Positions 36,585-48,673 of a DNA stretch of 64,000 nt are shown here, one piece after another; positions within the stretch are counted from its first letter, which is position 1, and every line of letters starts with the position of its first letter. The translations under genes and the position numbers were made by a program. The DNA comes from Bos javanicus (taxonomy: Eukaryota; Chordata; Mammalia; Artiodactyla; Bovidae). Where the stretch lies: assembly GCF_032452875.1 (NCBI RefSeq), contig NC_083868.1, forward strand, positions 37,428,537-37,492,536, read 5' to 3'. The notes beneath the pieces were generated by a model. That model searched no databases and was not told where the DNA came from. It saw only the letters and a program-made list of their open reading frames with translations.

Positions 36585-36845
36585 TTTTTTTTTTAAACTT
36601 TACAATATTGTATTAGTTTTGCCAAATATCGAAATGAATCCGCCACAGGTATACCGATGTTCCCCATCCTGAACCCTCCTCCCTCCTCCCTCCCCATATC
36701 CTCCCTCTGGGTTGTCCCAGTGCACCAGCCCCAAGCATCCAGTATCGTGCATCGAACCTGGACTGGCGACTCGTTTCATACATGATATTCTACATGTTTC
36801 AATGCCATTCTCCCAAATCTCCCCACCCTCTCCCTCTCTCACAGA
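36585..36845 (-). mobile_element. Young bovine-type L1, 3' end only (about 260 bases)
   Basis: A T-run, then AAACTTTACAATATTGTATTAG, TTTTGCCAAATATCGAAATGAATCCGCCAC and ACTGGCGACTCG match the reverse complement of the bovine L1 3' end. A perfect 15-base duplication GTTTCACATAATTCT flanks it at 36570-36584 and 36846-36860. Perfect duplication and intact CpG sites suggest a recent insertion. The overlapping 80- and 108-codon frames are shadows. Confidence 0.95.
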
Positions 36846-36860
36846 GTTTCACATAATTCT

Positions 36861-37435
36861 GAGTCTGAAATTATTACAAGACTTTCAATGCAGTTTACTT
36901 TGGGTAATATCTAAACATAGCAAGACCTTCCTTTCTTTGCATAGATCACTTGTAAAAGGACACAGTGTAGTTCTTTTAAATTTTTGTGAGTTTTTCAATA
37001 CCATTCAATTATTTATTTTTGGTAAAATAGAGTCTTAGATATTAGGTTTACTTCTCATTTTCTGAACAGTTTGAATCTGTTCATAAAATGAGTTGAATTG
37101 GTCATGGTGAACTGCAATTGTTTATACTTCTTAATTCCCAAGATGAATTATTAGGGTATGAGAGTTTAATGAGAGTTGTGAAAAAAGTCAGAATAGGCAG
37201 TCTACTGATTTAAATATAACAGTTGATCAATCGATGTTAGATGTATAATTTAAAACAAGTTAGGGAATTATAATCATATCTTTCCTATAATATTACTAGC
37301 ATGCAGTTGTTAATGACACAGTATTTCATAGAACATTCAACAAGATAAAAAAAAATTAAATATACCTTCATAAAGTAGACACTTTTTTTTTCTTCACAGA
37401 AAGAAAAAATGATTTCTAAAAAATATGCAGCTACA
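36861..37435. other. Unique intron sequence
   Basis: Nothing recognised. Confidence 0.4.
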
Positions 37436-37651
37436 CACACTTTCATGCCCAGTCATATCCGACTCTTTGCAACCCCATGGACTGTTGCCAGCCATGCTCC
37501 TCTGTCTATGGGATTTTCCAGGCAAGAATACTGGAGTGGGTTACCATTTCCTCCTCGAGGGGATCTTCTCAACCCAGGGATCAGACCCAAGTCTCTTGCA
37601 TCTCCTGCAGTGGCAGGTGGATTCTTTACCACTGCGCCACCTGGGAAACCC
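37436..37651 (-). repeat. Bov-tA SINE, full length
   Basis: From CATGCCCAGTCATATCCGACTC to the reverse complement of GGGTTTCCCAGGTGGCGCAG. Similar TCTAAAA words on both sides may be its target duplication. A C-rich tract (CCACCACCCCCACCCCCCACC) follows at 37677-37697. Confidence 0.9.
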
Positions 37652-38048
37652 TCTAAAATGGATAAAGAACATTTCCCCACCACCCCCACCCCCCACCAAT
37701 GGTCTGTTTGAGAAAGAGAGAAAGGAAGAGGGAAAGGTTTGGAAAACTGATATTCTTTTGCTTAAAATCACTTTTCTCAAAATTTTGTTCCTAATAAACT
37801 TGCTTTATTTTTTTCTAAATAAAATGTGTTAGAAATTTAAGTTGTATATGTGCATATCCACACATATAGAGATACAGACACATTGACACACACATACATA
37901 TAATGTTTTTTTTTTCTTATAGAGAGACTCTTCAAGTAAACATATAGAAAATTTTTGTAAATAATATCCATTACAAACACCCTTAAAACCATTCTCTTAT
38001 GTGGACTCAGTCATTTTTCAGGTGGGTAAGCTCTTTGAGTAAACCAGT

Positions 38049-38600
38049 TTTTAAAAATTGAAGTATAGTTGATATACATCATTATATTAATTTCAGATAT
38101 ATAACATTGGGATTCAATATTTTTATATATTATGAAATGATCACTATAATAAATCTGGTTATCATTTGTCAACAAAGTTATTGCAATATTATTGACTATA
38201 TTCACCATGCTGTACATTACATCACTGACGTTTTTATTCTATAACTAGAAGTGTGTATCTCTTAATCCCCTTTACCTAATTTGTCCAACTTTTACCCTCC
38301 TCCCCTCTAGCAAATAGCAGCTTGTTCTCTGTATCATGAGTCTCTTTCTAGCTTGTCTATTTGGTTTTTTGGATTCCATATATAGGTGGACTTTTACAGT
38401 ATTTGTCTTTCTCTATCTGACTTATTTCACTTAGCCTAATACTTTGTAGGTCCATCCATGTTATCATAAATGGAAAGATTTTACTTAATTTTTTATGACT
38501 GTAATATTCCATTGTATATATACACCACATCTTCCTTATCCATTCATCTACCAATGGACACCTAGGTTGCTTCCATATCTTGACTATTGTGAAGGATGCT
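38049..38600 (-). mobile_element. Old L1, 3' segment of a 5'-inverted copy
   Basis: TTGAAGTATAGTTGATATACA, then CCATGCTGTACATTACATCAC, CTTTCTCTATCTGACTTATTTCACTTAG and CCAATGGACACCTAGGTTGC: reverse complement of L1 from its 3' UTR into the end of ORF2. At its upstream edge the strand switches. Confidence 0.87.
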
Positions 38601-39088
38601 TCACCAAGCTTTAAAGCTTTTGCACAGCAAAGGAAACCATCAACAACAAAAAGATAGCCTACTGAATTGGATAAGATATTCACAAATCTGATAAGGGATT
38701 CCTATCCAAAATGAAGAGAGAGAACTAATACAACTCTACATCACAAAAGCAAAAGAAACCTGATTTAAAAAATGGGCAGAGAACCTGAATAGATATTTTT
38801 CCAGAGAAGACAACCTCACATACGTTAGAATGACTATCATCAAAAAGATAATAAAAACGTACCTATTAGTAAGGATGTAGAGAAAAGTGAAACTAGGCAT
38901 TGTTTGTGGGAATGCAAATTGGTGCAGCCACTGTGGAAAACAGTACAGAAGGTCCTAAAAAATTAAAAAATAGAATTACCATACAATTTAGCAATTATAC
39001 TTCTGAGTATTTATCTGAATAAAATGAAAAAATCAATTTGAAAATATGCATATAGCCTAATGTTCATTGCAGCATTATTTCAATAAAT
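38601..39088 (+). mobile_element. Old L1, inverted 5' segment of the same copy
   Basis: AAGCTTTTGCACAGCAAAGG, AAATGGGCAGAGAACCTGAATAG, TGGGAATGCAAATTGGTGCAGCC and TGTTCATTGCAGCATTATTTC are sense L1 ORF2 sequence. It ends at the same L1 position where the minus-strand segment starts, the signature of twin priming. Confidence 0.88.
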
Positions 39089-39798
39089 TGATTCTTATCG
39101 AAGTTATTTAAAATAATGTTGAGTGATCCCCAGATGTAGATATTTGGAAAATCTTATGGCTTTTTCTTCATAAATTTATCTGAATTTGTAACAGTCAATA
39201 ATTTACATCTTCCTCACTGAATGAAATGATCGAAATACCTCAAATATTTTTTTAAAAATCTACTCTTTCTTCTGTATTCTTTCTCTGAGCTAATGCATTA
39301 AATATCTACTTGGTCACCTATTGTCAAGGCCTTTGAATCAATCCTGATTTATTGTTTCTTTTTATTCATATAAAACTATTCATTACTTGCTTAATATTCT
39401 TTCTCAAATATTTAAAAAAATTTTTTAATGTTCATATTCACTGTTGCTGTATTTCAACCTAGCAACAGTGAAGATAAACTTGTTGGGAAACTACCTATAT
39501 TAAATGCATAGAAAGAGTCAGAAAAGTCACTATAGAAATCCCACAGAAAGTATAAATGTTTTCAATCTTTTAAAAATTTAAGAAATTGTAAGAAGCAAGT
39601 TAAAACAGTTTAAGTCCAGAAAAAGAAAAGAAAAGAAAAGAAAGTTACTGGCATTCCAACATGTGGTAGACAAAGGAGAGATTGATATTAATAGAAAGTT
39701 TTAGGTAGATTTTTTAATTCATAAAAGAATAACATTTGTAGTAGAATTCACAAATAAAGGCACCAAAATGTATCCCTATGTACAAATACCAGTTTGTT
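39089..39798. other. Unique intron sequence with (AAAAG)n
   Basis: Nothing recognised except an AAAAG pentamer run of about five units at 39619-39643. Confidence 0.55.
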
Positions 39799-39811
39799 CT
39801 CAAGTATGACT

Positions 39812-40025
39812 CTTGTTATTTAGTCTCTAAGTCATATCCAACTCTTTTGCAACTTCATGGACTGTAGGTCCATGGACTGCCAGCTTGGTCCGTGGGATTT
39901 GCCAGGCAAGAATACTGGAGTGGGTTGCCATTTCCTCCTCCATGGGAATCTCCCTGATCCAGGGATTAAACCCATGTCTCCTTCTTGGCAGGCAGATTCT
40001 TTATCACTGAGCCACCAGGGAAGCA
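39812..40025 (-). repeat. Bov-tA SINE, full length
   Basis: Flanked by CTCAAGTATGACT at 39799-39811 and 40026-40038, a perfect 13-base duplication. It contains an internal duplicated 'catggactg' word not usual for the family. Confidence 0.92.
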
Positions 40026-40038
40026 CTCAAGTATGACT

Positions 40039-42792
40039 ACAACCTACCATCAGCAATAGGTCCTTTTGCTCTATATCCATTCCTCATATTTATGCCTCTG
40101 TTCAGTGACACAGTTGGGATAGAAAAAGAGGATATATTTCGGTGGCACATGAATGACCTCATGATTAATTAAATACTTAGTAAGTTCAGTTGTGTCTAAT
40201 CACAACAGATGTTGCACATACTAAACTCAAATTAATAACAACTAGACATCCATGGTTGATCACTGAAACAAATGCCTTGAATTCTGAACTGGATATAAAA
40301 TCAGCAGTCTTCAGGGAATTTGGACAATGAAATTTGACATGTGTTCCTTTTATATATGCAGTCTAGTTTACATTATATATATAGACGGATAATAATGTAC
40401 ATCACATATTAAAGAAAGAAGAAATCTAAAAGGCTAAAACAAATATCAATAGCCAGGGTAAATTTATCTCATTTTGGAGATCTGCTAATGTAGATAATAG
40501 ATGACATTCTTCATTTTATTATCAACGGTCATTTCCAGAATTTGAAAATTAATATAACTTCTCCAAACACATGTATACAGCTTTGAGAAAACTTCAAAAT
40601 ACTGATAATAAATTAACATTCTATGCTACTGAAATGTTATTAGTTATCAATATGAATTTGATATATATTGTTTTTTCCATACCATTAATTGCTTACCTCA
40701 TATAAAACAGTCAAAATGACAGGGTGATACAGGGAGAACATAGCATTGTATGTATCTGTTTGACATTCATAAATTTAATGTCTTTAGTAAAGGATTTGCT
40801 GCTTATAAATTTGGACAACTTCTAACACCTTTTGTTGGTTATGCTTGAGATTAAACACTATAGGAGAAGGCATGCTCAATGCTTTAATTTTGGGAGTGAG
40901 AGAAATATTATGAACAAATTAAGTATTATTATGAGGGGAATGGGGCAATTGATGATTCATAAAAGCAGGAGAAAGGTAGATCCAGTTATCATGGCTGGAT
41001 TGTGTGCCTCTGAAAATCCTTTGTGTCTAATTGCCTATTCCAAAATCCATTCAATCCTTTCTCCTAATAAGAACTGCCACTTTATTCTGACTGACAGTGT
41101 ATCATGCTAGAGGAGTACATTCCCCAGATTCTATCAAGACAAATTTTATACAAATGAGAAAGTTTTGATTCATTTGATATAAGCAGGGGTATGGGACTTC
41201 TAAGAACATGCTGTAAGGAAATCTGGCATTTCGGTATTGTCTGGCACTAAGCAGTGATCTTGTAATACCTGAATGTGAGCCACATACTGGAGCAGTGTAG
41301 GAAAGAGCTGAAAGAAGCCTGGCCCACTGAGGATTTCAAGGAGCTGCCAGAACAGACACAACTGTCTGCTTCTAGGCTCTTAATGTGAGAAAATTAAACC
41401 TTGTATATTAGTGAAGATTTTCTAGGTCCCATCTCTAGTAGAAAATGATTATTAATATACCAACTGTATAACATTTTAGAAAAACCTAAGTCTAGTATGG
41501 ATTTGTGCATAAAGTACATATTATGCATTCTATATAGAAGCATAGAATTTGTACTCATAGAAATTAAATAAAATATAGACATTAAATATCAGTACATGAA
41601 ATTTGCCAATTCATTTCATAGTATGGTATACCCTGAAACTCAATAAAGGAAAATGTTCTTCCAAATTCTGCTTGTAGTGACCTATTTACCTTACTGTTAG
41701 AAAGAGTGAGAGACATTTACTGGAGACGAAAGTGGGATTTTTAAATTCTTGAAATCATAGATGTCCTATGTTGAAAAAGTATCCAAAAATGCAATATTGT
41801 TTGAAAGGAGGTTTTCATTTGATAAAGACTGCTGTCCCACCTGGAGATTGTGAATTGGATTATTTATATTATTTCACATACATTCCTGGATATTTTAACT
41901 CATTTTTACTGGGATCACAAAAGCAATCATCATCATTATGGTGTCCATATTAATTTATACCTATGTATTCTCTGCCTTATCTGATAGCAATTACAAATCC
42001 TGTCTCAAGATCAATTAATGATATGAGGCAACACACTATGTATAAATCATATAAACTAGAATTAACAAAATATTCTCAGTTGTCTACTTCTGCTCAACAT
42101 AAAACAACCCCTCATGCTGCTTCTTATTATGATTAAAGGCTCTCAAACTACACAGGCCCTCTTTCTCCATCCCCAACCTCCTTTCACATATGGAAGTTTT
42201 AACTTAGGGTCAAGACCATTCAAGATGTCTAGGTGATTTTACTCATCTGTATTTATGAATAATTCTCAGGACCTAAAAGTTTCATACTGTTAAACATTTT
42301 AGAGAGGACTAATGGAATACAAACCCTTATTATGGAAAAAAAAAACTGGAATTCACATCATTATTCTTTCATGTATTGTTTCAACCTTCAGAAGCTTATA
42401 ATTTTCTAGAAGATTGTGCTTGTCTAGTCAAATATATTTGCAGAATCAAGACAGTATAGTACAAAGTGAAAATTACTTCTATGATTATAGGAATATATTT
42501 AATACAAAGATGGATGTGAAAATCACAAGGCAATTGTTAGTATGTTTCTATATGAAAGAGGGGATGTGAGTATATATATGTTAATAACAATTTGAAAAAA
42601 TTCATTATGAACTAGGGACTAAACTCTAGCATTTTTGAAACCAATTTGCTAGATAAGTTTAGAAAGAGTCAATGTACAGTTTTTATTACTTATATATATA
42701 ATTATTTAATTATTTTATTGTCTTTTTTTGGTAAACACTTGGTGTATATTTATAAGCTGAGTGGAGAGAAATATCTAAATATGTATAGATAT
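40039..42792. other. Unique intron sequence
   Basis: No classified repeat or exon. The 92-codon frame at 40832-41110 and the 61-codon frame at 41768-41953 have no recognisable features. Confidence 0.45.
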
Positions 42793-42963
42793 TTCTAAGT
42801 CATGTCTGACTCTGCAACCCCATGGACTGTAGCCAACCAGGCTTCTCCATAGAATTTTTGAGGCAAAAATGCTAGAGTGGGTTGCTATTTCCTACTCCAG
42901 GGGATCTTCCCAACCCAAGAATGGAACCTGTGTGGATTCTTCACCACTGCGCCACCTAGGCAG
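42793..42963 (-). repeat. Bov-tA SINE, diverged, internal deletion
   Basis: TAAGTCATGTCTGACTCTGC through AATGCTAGAGTGGGTTGC to CACCACTGCGCCACCTAGG. The segment between CCAAGAATGGAACC and the B-box side is shortened. Confidence 0.83.
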
Positions 42964-43025
42964 TCGAATAACCACCTCACTATATGTTAATTAATAACCA
43001 GTATGTGTACAGTGGGGTATGGGGG

Positions 43026-43235
43026 AACATCGCTTGTGACACAGCAGTAAAGAATCTGTTTGCCATTGCAGGATATTAGAGTTCTATCCCTGGACCAGAA
43101 AGATCCCCTGAAGAAGAAAACGGCAACCCACTCCAGTATTCTTGCCTGTAAAATCCAATGGGCATAGGAACCTGGCGGGTTACAGTCCATGGGGTTGAAA
43201 AAGCATTTTCAACAGCTTAGTGACTAAACAACAGC
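43026..43235 (+). repeat. Bov-tA SINE, diverged
   Basis: GTGACACAGCAGTAAAGAATCTG, GATCCCCTGAAGAAG, CAACCCACTCCAGTATTCTTGCC and CAGTCCATGGGGTTG in sense order. It lies 62 bases from an oppositely oriented Bov-tA. Confidence 0.85.
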
Positions 43236-43639
43236 AACAATGTATACAATAAATCCATAGGTTTTTAGAAACTGAAGATATCCACAATGAACTGGAGTGG
43301 TTGGGGAGCAAGACCTTCAAAGCTGCAAGTTCAGCTCTCTCTTGAAGGGTGTGTATGAGTCAGAGAGAAGCAAGGAATGTTCTGTATCCACTCCACGGGG
43401 TTTAGAAGATATCTTGCTCTTCTGCTTATTTCTTTCTCACTAGTGGCCCCTTCCTTATTGACTTTGCTGTTGCCTCTTCATTTCTAGAATTCTCTAAAAT
43501 GCAGATTCATTATTTTCAAATTCCTTCTTAACATATTCAAGTTACACTGATTAAAAAGTAATTTCCTCTTTATCTCTCTCCCTCACTCCACAAACATACT
43601 TCTGTAGCCTTCCTCAATCCAGTTTGTGGTCACTTCCTC
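43236..43639. other. Unique intron sequence
   Basis: Nothing firmly recognised; the right part may belong to the L2-like element that follows. Confidence 0.4.
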
Positions 43640-43895
43640 CTAGCAGGTGATCACACCAAAAACTTCGGAGTCAATTTTGACTCTTTTTTTTTTTTTTTCC
43701 TTTTACATTTCACTTGCAATGGTGTAAATTGTGTTGACTCTCCTTTCAAAATATGTTAAGAATATAACTATTTCTTATCAGCTCCCTTGCTATCACCCTA
43801 ACCAGGTCACCACCATCTTTTCCCTGGATTACTGTAAAAATTAAGCTTACTTCTGCCTTTATCCCATTATAGCTGCAGTCCATTTTGAAATTAAA
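43640..43895 (-). mobile_element. Ancient L2-like LINE, left part, split by a BovB
   Basis: AAACTTCGGAGTCAATTTTGACTC, a T-run, TCACCACCATCTTTTCCCTGG and ATTACTGTAAAA follow a well-known antisense ancient LINE segment. Confidence 0.6.
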
Positions 43896-43904
43896 ATGTT
43901 AAGT

Positions 43905-44508
43905 TGGCTGTATTTTCTTAGCTCCAAAATCACTGCAGATAGTGACTGCGGCCATGAAATTAAAAGACGCTTGCTCCTTGGAAGAAAAGCTATGACCAAC
44001 CCAGACAGCATAGTAAAAAGCAGAGACATTACTTTACCTACAAAGGTCTGTCTAAGTAAAACTATGGTTTTTTTCAATAGTTATCTATGAGTATGACAGT
44101 TGGACCATAAAGAAAGCTGAGCGCCAAAGAATGGATGCTCTTGAACTTTGGTGTTGGAAAAGACTCTTGAGAGTCCCTTTAACAGCAAGGAGATCAAACC
44201 AGTCAATACTAAAGAAAATAAGTCCTGAGTATTCTTTGAAAGGACTGATGCTGAAGCTGAAGCTCCAATACTTTGGCTACCTGATTCGAAGAGCTAACTT
44301 ATTGTAAAAGATCCTCATGCTGGGCAAGTTTGAAGACAGGAGGAGAAGGGGACGACATAAGATGAGATCATTGGATGGCATCACTGACTCAATGGACATG
44401 AGTTTGAGCAAGCTCAGGGGGAGATGGTGAAGGACAGGGAAGCTTGGTGTTCTGCAGTCCATGGGGTCACAAAGAGTCAGACAGGAATGAGCAACTGAAC
44501 TGAACTGA
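43905..44508 (+). mobile_element. BovB LINE 3' fragment, sense strand
   Basis: From GCTCCAAAATCACTGCAGATAG to the GAACTGAACTGA tail. Older than the other sense copies and with frameshifts (for example a GTTTTTTTCAATAG indel near 44065). A short ATGTTA at 43896-43901 and 44508-44513 may be its target duplication. Confidence 0.88.
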
Positions 44509-44513
44509 TGTTA

Positions 44514-44830
44514 CTATGCTCCCACCGTCCAATGCTTTCCCATCTCATTCAGAATAAAAGTCCTCAGAATTGCCTAGAAGGCCCAGAAGATCTCTGTCCA
44601 ATGATGTCAGTGACCTAATCCTGTCCCCTCCTCACGTGGCTCCACTCGCACTGGCCTCCAAAGTGACTTTGGACAAGCCAGGTCTGCTTTTATCCCTAAA
44701 TATCAGCACTTCCTCCTCCCTCTTTCTGCAAATGTAGCCCATCCCTGAGGCACCTCCTGTCATATCATCTTTTCTTTCACAAACTATCTTATCTGCTTTT
44801 AATCTGTTTTCATCTCTAATTTAGGCGTTT
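44514..44830 (-). mobile_element. Ancient L2-like LINE, right part
   Basis: CCAATGCTTTCCCATCTCATTC, AGAATAAAAGTCCTCAGAATTGCC, GTGGCTCCACTCGCACTGGCC and CTGAGGCACCTCC continue the interrupted ancient LINE. Confidence 0.65.
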
Positions 44831-45055
44831 ATATTAGTTTCTATTAATCAATACAAAAATGATTGTGTTAAAAGATTTAAAAGATCTTTGTTTTTTTAAA
44901 GATTAAATTTGTTTAAAGAATTTTTGAACTCTTTTCAATGTGGCACTATCAAGTACTTCCTGTGAGTATGTCTGATAGCATGATACATTAAACAGGAAAA
45001 GAGAAATATATGACATGATTCTTGGGTTAGAGGAATTTTGGAGCTGGTAGGGTCA

Positions 45056-45083
45056 GATACACACACACGCACACACACACATA
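45056..45083. repeat. (CA)n microsatellite
   Basis: CACACACACGCACACACACACA with one G interruption. Confidence 0.85.
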
Positions 45084-45114
45084 ATTGATAAGTAATGAGC
45101 AGTACTCATGAATA

Positions 45115-45270
45115 GTGAAAGTGAAAGTCATTCAGTCGTGTCCAACTCTTTGTGATCCCACACACTATAGAGTCTGTGGAATTCTCTAGGCAAGAATACT
45201 GGAGTGGGTAGCCTTTCCCTTCTCCAGAGGATCTTACAAACCCAAGGGTCAAACCCAGGTCTCCTGCATT
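45115..45270 (-). repeat. Bov-tA SINE, 5'-truncated
   Basis: GTGAAAGTGAAAGTCATTCAGTCGTG to CAGGTCTCCTGCATT, lacking the tRNA A-box side. ATGAATA lies at 45108-45114 and 45271-45277. Confidence 0.88.
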
Positions 45271-45417
45271 ATGAATAATGATCATGTATATTCTTCAATA
45301 ACTTAGTAACTATTTCTTATGTAACTGTGGTTTCATTCGATCTATGTCACTTAATACATTTCTCAAAATACAGAAGCATGAAATAGTTTTTTTCTAAGTA
45401 TGTTAAAAAGATTATTA

Positions 45418-45565
45418 GGTTGCATTTAATGAGTGCTTACCTTATACCAGGCACTGACAATATGTATTATGTATAGGACTTCATTTAGTCTTTCCAACAA
45501 TGTGTTAATTTCAAGTATGGTATTAACCAGAAGGATGCTACTACAGATGAGAGACTAAACAAAAA
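45418..45565 (+). repeat. MIR SINE fragment
   Basis: GAGTGCTTACCTTATACCAGGCACTGA, TTCATTTAGTCTTTCCAACAATG and CTACAGATGAGAGACT: MIR order. Confidence 0.75.
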
Positions 45566-45705
45566 TTTTAAATAAAATTTCAGATTAGGTCACCTATGAT
45601 AACAATCTATTTTTATTTTCAGGGTTCCTTTTGCACTGTTAATGGAAATCCTGAAAAGGAAAGCAGTTAATACTTTTTAAAAAAAATGATGCCAGGCTTC
45701 ACAGG

Positions 45706-45983
45706 CAGAGAAGGCAATGGCACCCTACTTTAGTACTCTTGCCTGGAAAACCCCATGGACGGAGGAGCCTGGTGTGCTGCAGTCCATGGGGTCACTAAGA
45801 GTTGGACATGACTGAGCGGCTTCCCTTTCACTTTTTACTTTCATGCATTGGAGAAGGAAATGGCAACCCACTCCAGTGTTCTTGCCTGGAGAATCCCAAG
45901 GACGAGGGAGCCTGGTGGGCTGCCATCTATGGGGTCGCACAGAGTCGGACACAACTGAAGCAACTTAACAGCAGCAGCAGCAG
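45706..45983 (+). repeat. BOV-A2 dimeric SINE with (GCA)n tail
   Basis: Two units with 'ctggagaaggaaatggcaacc' and 'cctggagaatccca' blocks joined by CTTTCACTTTTTACTTTCATGC, ending in a CAG/GCA trinucleotide run. Flanked by CAGGCTTCACAGG at 45693-45705 and 45984-45996. Confidence 0.94.
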
Positions 45984-45996
45984 CAGGCTTCACAGG

Positions 45997-46216
45997 GGGC
46001 TTCCCTCCTGGCTCAGATGGTAAAGAATCTGCCTGCCAGTGCAGGAGACTTGGGTTTGATCCCTGGGTCAGGAAGATCCCCTGGAGAAGGGAGTGACAAC
46101 CACTCCAATATTCTTACCTAGAGAATTCCATGGACAGAGGAATCTGGAAGGCTATAGTCCATGGGTTAGCAGAGTCGGATACGATTGGGCCACTAACACT
46201 TTCAAACTTTCACTCT
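45997..46216 (+). repeat. Bov-tA SINE next to BOV-A2, same target site
   Basis: GGGCTTCCCTCCTGGCTCAGATGG through GATCCCCTGGAGAAGG to CACTTTCAAACTTTCACTCT. The word CAGGCTTCACAG lies on both of its sides (45984-45995 and 46217-46228). Confidence 0.93.
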
Positions 46217-46228
46217 CAGGCTTCACAG

Positions 46229-48673
46229 ACATCATTTGTGAAAGAAAAACAAAACAGCAAAATAATCTTAGTTTTACAATTATATTTTAACAAGTTTAAA
46301 TTAAAAAAAAAATCTTTTATATATGTGTTGTTGCAGGTTGAGTACCTAGGGGGTGAAAATAGGATCTTATGATTTCTTTTCTGAGATTACCCTTTCTCAT
46401 CTTTGAAAACATTGAACAGATTCATGGTTTATACAGTATGTAGTTGAACATCAGGAACCATGTCCTGTTGCAGTGGTAGGAGTAATTACAGCTGTCATTT
46501 CTTTCAACATGAGAAAGCAACCTCTTTCAACTTTACAAGAAACAGATTGTAAGTATCCAAAGGAAAAGAAATAACAATTTTTATGTGATGAACAGTGTGG
46601 TGATTGTTAAACTAGTCAACTAGCACATTTGAAAGGATACATTTATTGGGGGCTGTTGGATAGAAGTTACCTTTTATATGCAAGTCAGAGAGAGTTTATG
46701 AATGAATAAACAAAAACAGGAGTACCAAGTATCTTATCAGGACAAGACCAAGACTAATGAACAATGACTAGTAGACTTTTCAGGATAGAGAATGGTGTCT
46801 CAGGAAACTTGTCTTCAATGCTTTCACGTGAGCTTTGTTTTTTGTGAAAGCACTTCCTTGGTATCTGGGTGTTCACATCTTTATTTGGATGTTAGAGACC
46901 CATGACTTCCTCTTTCATACTAAAGAAGAAGAAAGTAGGTTAACTGGAAAAAGTTGAAAACATTATAAACTGAGGAACAAATGTTCTTAATTTTAACTAA
47001 CCCCCAATTAAAAAAAAAAATATTTGTTAGAGCAATTGGTTTAGTTTATAGTGCTTCCTCTCTTATTCCTCTACATGGAGGAGTGGTTTGGTGTGCTTTT
47101 AGCAAAGTTAGGCCAAAGTGTCAGGCTCATGTGTTTTGGAAATTGATGGAAAAGATCATATATTATTTTTGTTTTTTATTCTACTGTGAGGTAAAATTCA
47201 AGCTCTGATTTTCTAGTGTTTGCTATTTACTTTCCCATTTCTTAATGAAAATTTTAGTTTCTTATCCTAGGCAAAAATAAGAATGAAATTAGTCGGCAGA
47301 TCATCTAAACTAGTTAGCATGCAAAAGCTAAAAGAGGATGTTATAATGCCAGACAGACCAGCAATATTTTACTTTAAAAAAGGTAGACTATGAAAGTGCT
47401 AAATATATTAAGACAATTTTTTCTTACTACTTTTTATAGCATCACTTTCCATTCTCACTTTATATTCACTCATATCCACTGCACTTTTTTTTTTCTGAAC
47501 AAATTGTACGTAAGGGCAGCCAGATGGCCTAGGACAGAAAACAGGACACCTCTCATTGCTTGAACAGTTTTCAGAGTTGACACAGTGTCAGTACACTAAT
47601 GAATCCAGATAGTGTGGCAGAAACAAGGTGTCTGTGTAGAGTGTAAAAGCTGAAAGAATAGAATAAACTTCCATGGACACTTTTGGTTTGTAGATATCTA
47701 AGACTGAAATAGTGATGAAGTGAAGGTTTCTACCTGGATAAAAGCCAGGACACTAAAGTAGTGTTGTGCACGTCCCTAGTTTCGGCCAACTGAATTCTAC
47801 CCTTTTCTGATTCAAGGATTTCCCAAGTTTAACTTCAGAAAAATTATGATTAAAGATAACTTCATTAAAAAAAACCAATAGCCAGCTATTCCTTAATACA
47901 GCTTTCATACAATTTTCTAAGCTTGTTAAATTAAAACAAACTCTATTTAATCTTTATTAACAGACACCCTTTCTCATACGTCAGCTGTTATCCATAACAC
48001 CTGTAGCAAATTCTTATGGTGTTCTTTCACAAAACCAGATCTCTTACAAAGTTGATGGAAAGGGAAGAGAAGCAAGTTGCACAGAATATCACATTTCTCT
48101 TAGGTGTTTTTCCTGATTTCCTTTGGGTTCTGAAATATGTGCTTAAGTTCATGGTTATCTGAATAACTGTGCTGCTTGAAGCAGATGGCTGTTTTAAAAG
48201 GGTAACGTTGAAAGAATAAAGCCCAGGCCAGGGGGACCAGAAGTAGAGATGAAACCATCTGGGGGCTGAAGATGTGCATATATTGATTTTGCAATTATCC
48301 TACAGGTGACTAGTTCCAGGAAGTTATCTCTACATGTCTCTAGTGACACAGTGGTAAACAGAAAAATTTGTGCTTGGAAATGGAGGAGATAGATAGTAAA
48401 CACCATTAATAATATATATGATGTTTCGATGGTGACCTATGCTGTGGAAAAAAATAAAATTAAAGCAGGTGAGGGAGATAGGGAGAATCCACTGATAGAG
48501 CTGAAATTTTAGATAGGGTCGACAGAGAGAAGGCAGATAAGATATCATAAAGGTCTAACAGTGGTGCGGGCTCTTTACCTATCCCAGGTGGAAGACTCTG
48601 CATTTATTTATAACAAACTTACATACTTTGATATATACCAATGCTTTAAAAATATGAATTTACACATGGTAAC
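46229..48673. other. Unique intron sequence
   Basis: No exon or classified repeat recognised. Short A-runs near 46300, 47010 and 47870 and a T-run near 47487. Confidence 0.45.
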
